From NCBI GenBank assembly GCA_038503035.1, contig JAVSML010000995.1, forward strand, positions 468,126 through 532,125: a stretch of DNA of 64,000 bases. The letters run 5' to 3'. Made by a program: the position numbers and the translations under genes. Shown piece by piece: positions 62,797 to 64,000 of the stretch (within the stretch, counting starts at the first letter, position 1; the number at the start of each line of letters is the position of its first letter). The DNA is from Crocodylus rhombifer (Eukaryota > Chordata > Crocodylia > Crocodylidae). The notes below the pieces were generated by a model. The model was given only the letters and a program-made list of their open reading frames with translations. It was not told where the DNA came from and ran no database searches.

Positions 62797-62830
62797 GTAA
62801 GATGAATGACAAATATAAATGCATACATAG

Positions 62831-63594
62831 CAGGTGTGTGCGTAGCTTCCGTTGCTTACTTGATTTGGAGATTTGGCTTGATTTTGGAGGCTGAATCACT
62901 GAATCTGAATTGAATCAGGAGACAAAAAAACCAGCTCTGAATTGAATTGGAAAAAGATTAGGAGATTTGGTGATTCAGAAGGCAGTCTTGCAGGGAAACA
63001 GAAACTAAGAGGAGGGAGGAGGAGCGGGGGCAGGGAGACTGACATCCAGCTGGCCAGTGACCTGAGTCCCCTTCCAATCACAGTGCTCTAGGGGAGGGAC
63101 ATAGAAACAGCACATAAGCCTTTTTCTGCAGACTTTCTGTCCCTTTTGTGAGCTGTTCCTGCACTGACCACTGCCTGACCCCCTGTTTCAGGCTACCATC
63201 CCTGCTCTTTTCATCCTGCTGCGCCTTAACACACACACACACAGAGTTACATGTCACAAGTTTTGCTTTGAACAGTTTGAGGTGCAGTTTCCCAGAAACC
63301 CCTGCACCTATCTCCTTGAAAATTGGCAGACCCCATGCTCTCAGAAGGGGCTACCATCTCTGCTGTTTTCATCCAAATCTGCCAAAAAATGACGAAGTTG
63401 TAGGTATTTCAGTGATTTCCCATTATAGTCTATGGCCGGATCATGGAATCTCTCTGAATCCGTGCCAAAGCTTCTGAAGCCGATTCAGCCGAATTGATTC
63501 GGGACAGTGATCCAAATCTCTGAATTGAATCACTGTCCTCCGAATTGGCCAAATGTGAATCTGAATTGAATACTTCCCTGTTTGCATAGGCCTA
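62831..63594. mobile_element. hAT-like non-autonomous element with perfect 8-bp TSD
   Basis: It is flanked on both sides by ATACATAG (62823-62830 and 63595-63602). It starts CAGGTGTGTGCGTAGCTTC and ends TTTGCATAGGCCTA, imperfect inverted termini. The subterminal parts are rich in GATTC/GAATC motifs (CTGAATCACTGAATCTGAAT), as in the element at 19865-20461. The middle is different and contains a CA tract (63229-63242). No transposase frame is present. Confidence 0.8.
63229..63242. repeat. (CA)n microsatellite
   Basis: About seven CA units inside the hAT-like element. Confidence 0.85.
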
Positions 63595-64000
63595 ATACAT
63601 AGCTTCTCCCTACCGTAAATACTTGTTTGATAGTAGTGGTAAGTTCAATATCAGAATTGAAAATTAAGTTTCAGATCCTGCAACTGACACAGTGTGGGCA
63701 AATTGTTGCATCGAGGAGCAGTCAGTTGTGAGATCACTGTTCATGTGTGAAGAACTGTTATTCATGTAGGGTGATTCCTGGTTCTATTTTGTGTGTTTAA
63801 AAAAAAGTCTCATCTAGTAAACAAACTGGCATTGACCACTTCTCTTTACAGTCCTTATTTGATGGTAGCTGATTTTGTTGTTGTAGTTGTTTCTTTGTTT
63901 CTCATGCAAAATTAAATCATTTCCAATCTTTACATTTCCTTCATGTTATATCTAAAAGCTTGTCCCTATTTAGGAACTGTAGTATGAATTTAAAAAAAAA

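Larger units (their letters stand above)
62797..64000 (+). other. UTRN: UTRN intron (5' part), continues beyond the window
   Basis: Most is the element at 62831-63594. The last 400 bases are A/T-rich. No exon beginning VTEGK was found. Confidence 0.8.

Noticed and set aside
3109..62796. Dystrophin (DMD) as the gene identity
   Set aside because: Motifs such as [33 protein letters not shown] and the absence of dystrophin exons 8-9 linker sequence fit utrophin.
62797..64000. Next utrophin exon (VTEGK start)
   Set aside because: No matching translation exists before the window ends, including after the AG near 63850.
1..64000. CRISPR arrays, tRNA or rRNA genes, operons, ribosome binding sites
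   Set aside because: The window is intron-exon vertebrate DNA and none of these structures was seen on either strand.

Overview
This is a vertebrate genomic window, almost certainly from a sauropsid and most likely a crocodilian. I base that on CR1 LINE 3' ends with the 'GGGGTCAAATGACCCCAGC' variant, many short hAT-like and palindromic MITE-like elements, and a few old MIR-type SINEs. The species call is inference. The only functional gene I can support is utrophin (UTRN), the autosomal paralogue of dystrophin, on the + strand. It enters the window in an intron and leaves it in another. Twenty-eight coding exons lie between 3109 and 62796. All have canonical AG acceptors and GT donors. Together they give 4281 bases, or 1427 codons, with no stop or frame break. 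This is roughly residues 105 to 1531 of the human protein of about 3433 residues. The start, the first part of CH1, the distal rod and the cysteine-rich/ZZ/C-terminal part are outside the window. Layout: 1-3108 is the tail of the intron before the dystrophin-exon-5 equivalent. Exons at 3109-7723 encode the end of CH1 and all of CH2 of the actin-binding domain. The exon at 10629-10832 carries the linker and the start of spectrin repeat 1. Exons from 11978 to 23258 complete repeats 1-3. The exon at 24344-24513 is a lysine/proline-rich hinge. Exons from 28304 to 62796 encode repeats 4 to most of 11. Exon lengths match dystrophin exons 5-7 and 11-33 closely (for example 93, 173, 182, 151, 120, 102, 108, 180, 124, 88, 242, 181, 146, 213 bases). 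Two utrophin exons replace dystrophin exons 8-10. From the exon at 42676 onward every exon starts and ends in phase 0. About 93 percent of the window is intron. The introns hold CR1 3' ends on the minus strand, MIR-like SINEs, a dead Tigger/pogo-type transposon, several hAT-like elements with recognisable terminal inverted repeats, palindrome-rich MITE families, one LTR-like block, minisatellites and homopolymers. No tRNA, rRNA, CRISPR, promoter or second intact gene was recognised. The most unusual items are a 70-bp near-identical copy of the splice-acceptor region of the exon at 50338, placed about 640 bp downstream in the next intron; a large-hairpin MITE at 19865-20461 and a related 764-bp element with a perfect 8-bp target duplication at 62831-63594; a degenerate hammerhead-ribozyme-like motif at 2583-2642; and an unexplained open frame ending in a strong splice donor at 41742-41981. 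I found no convincing new biological system in this window.
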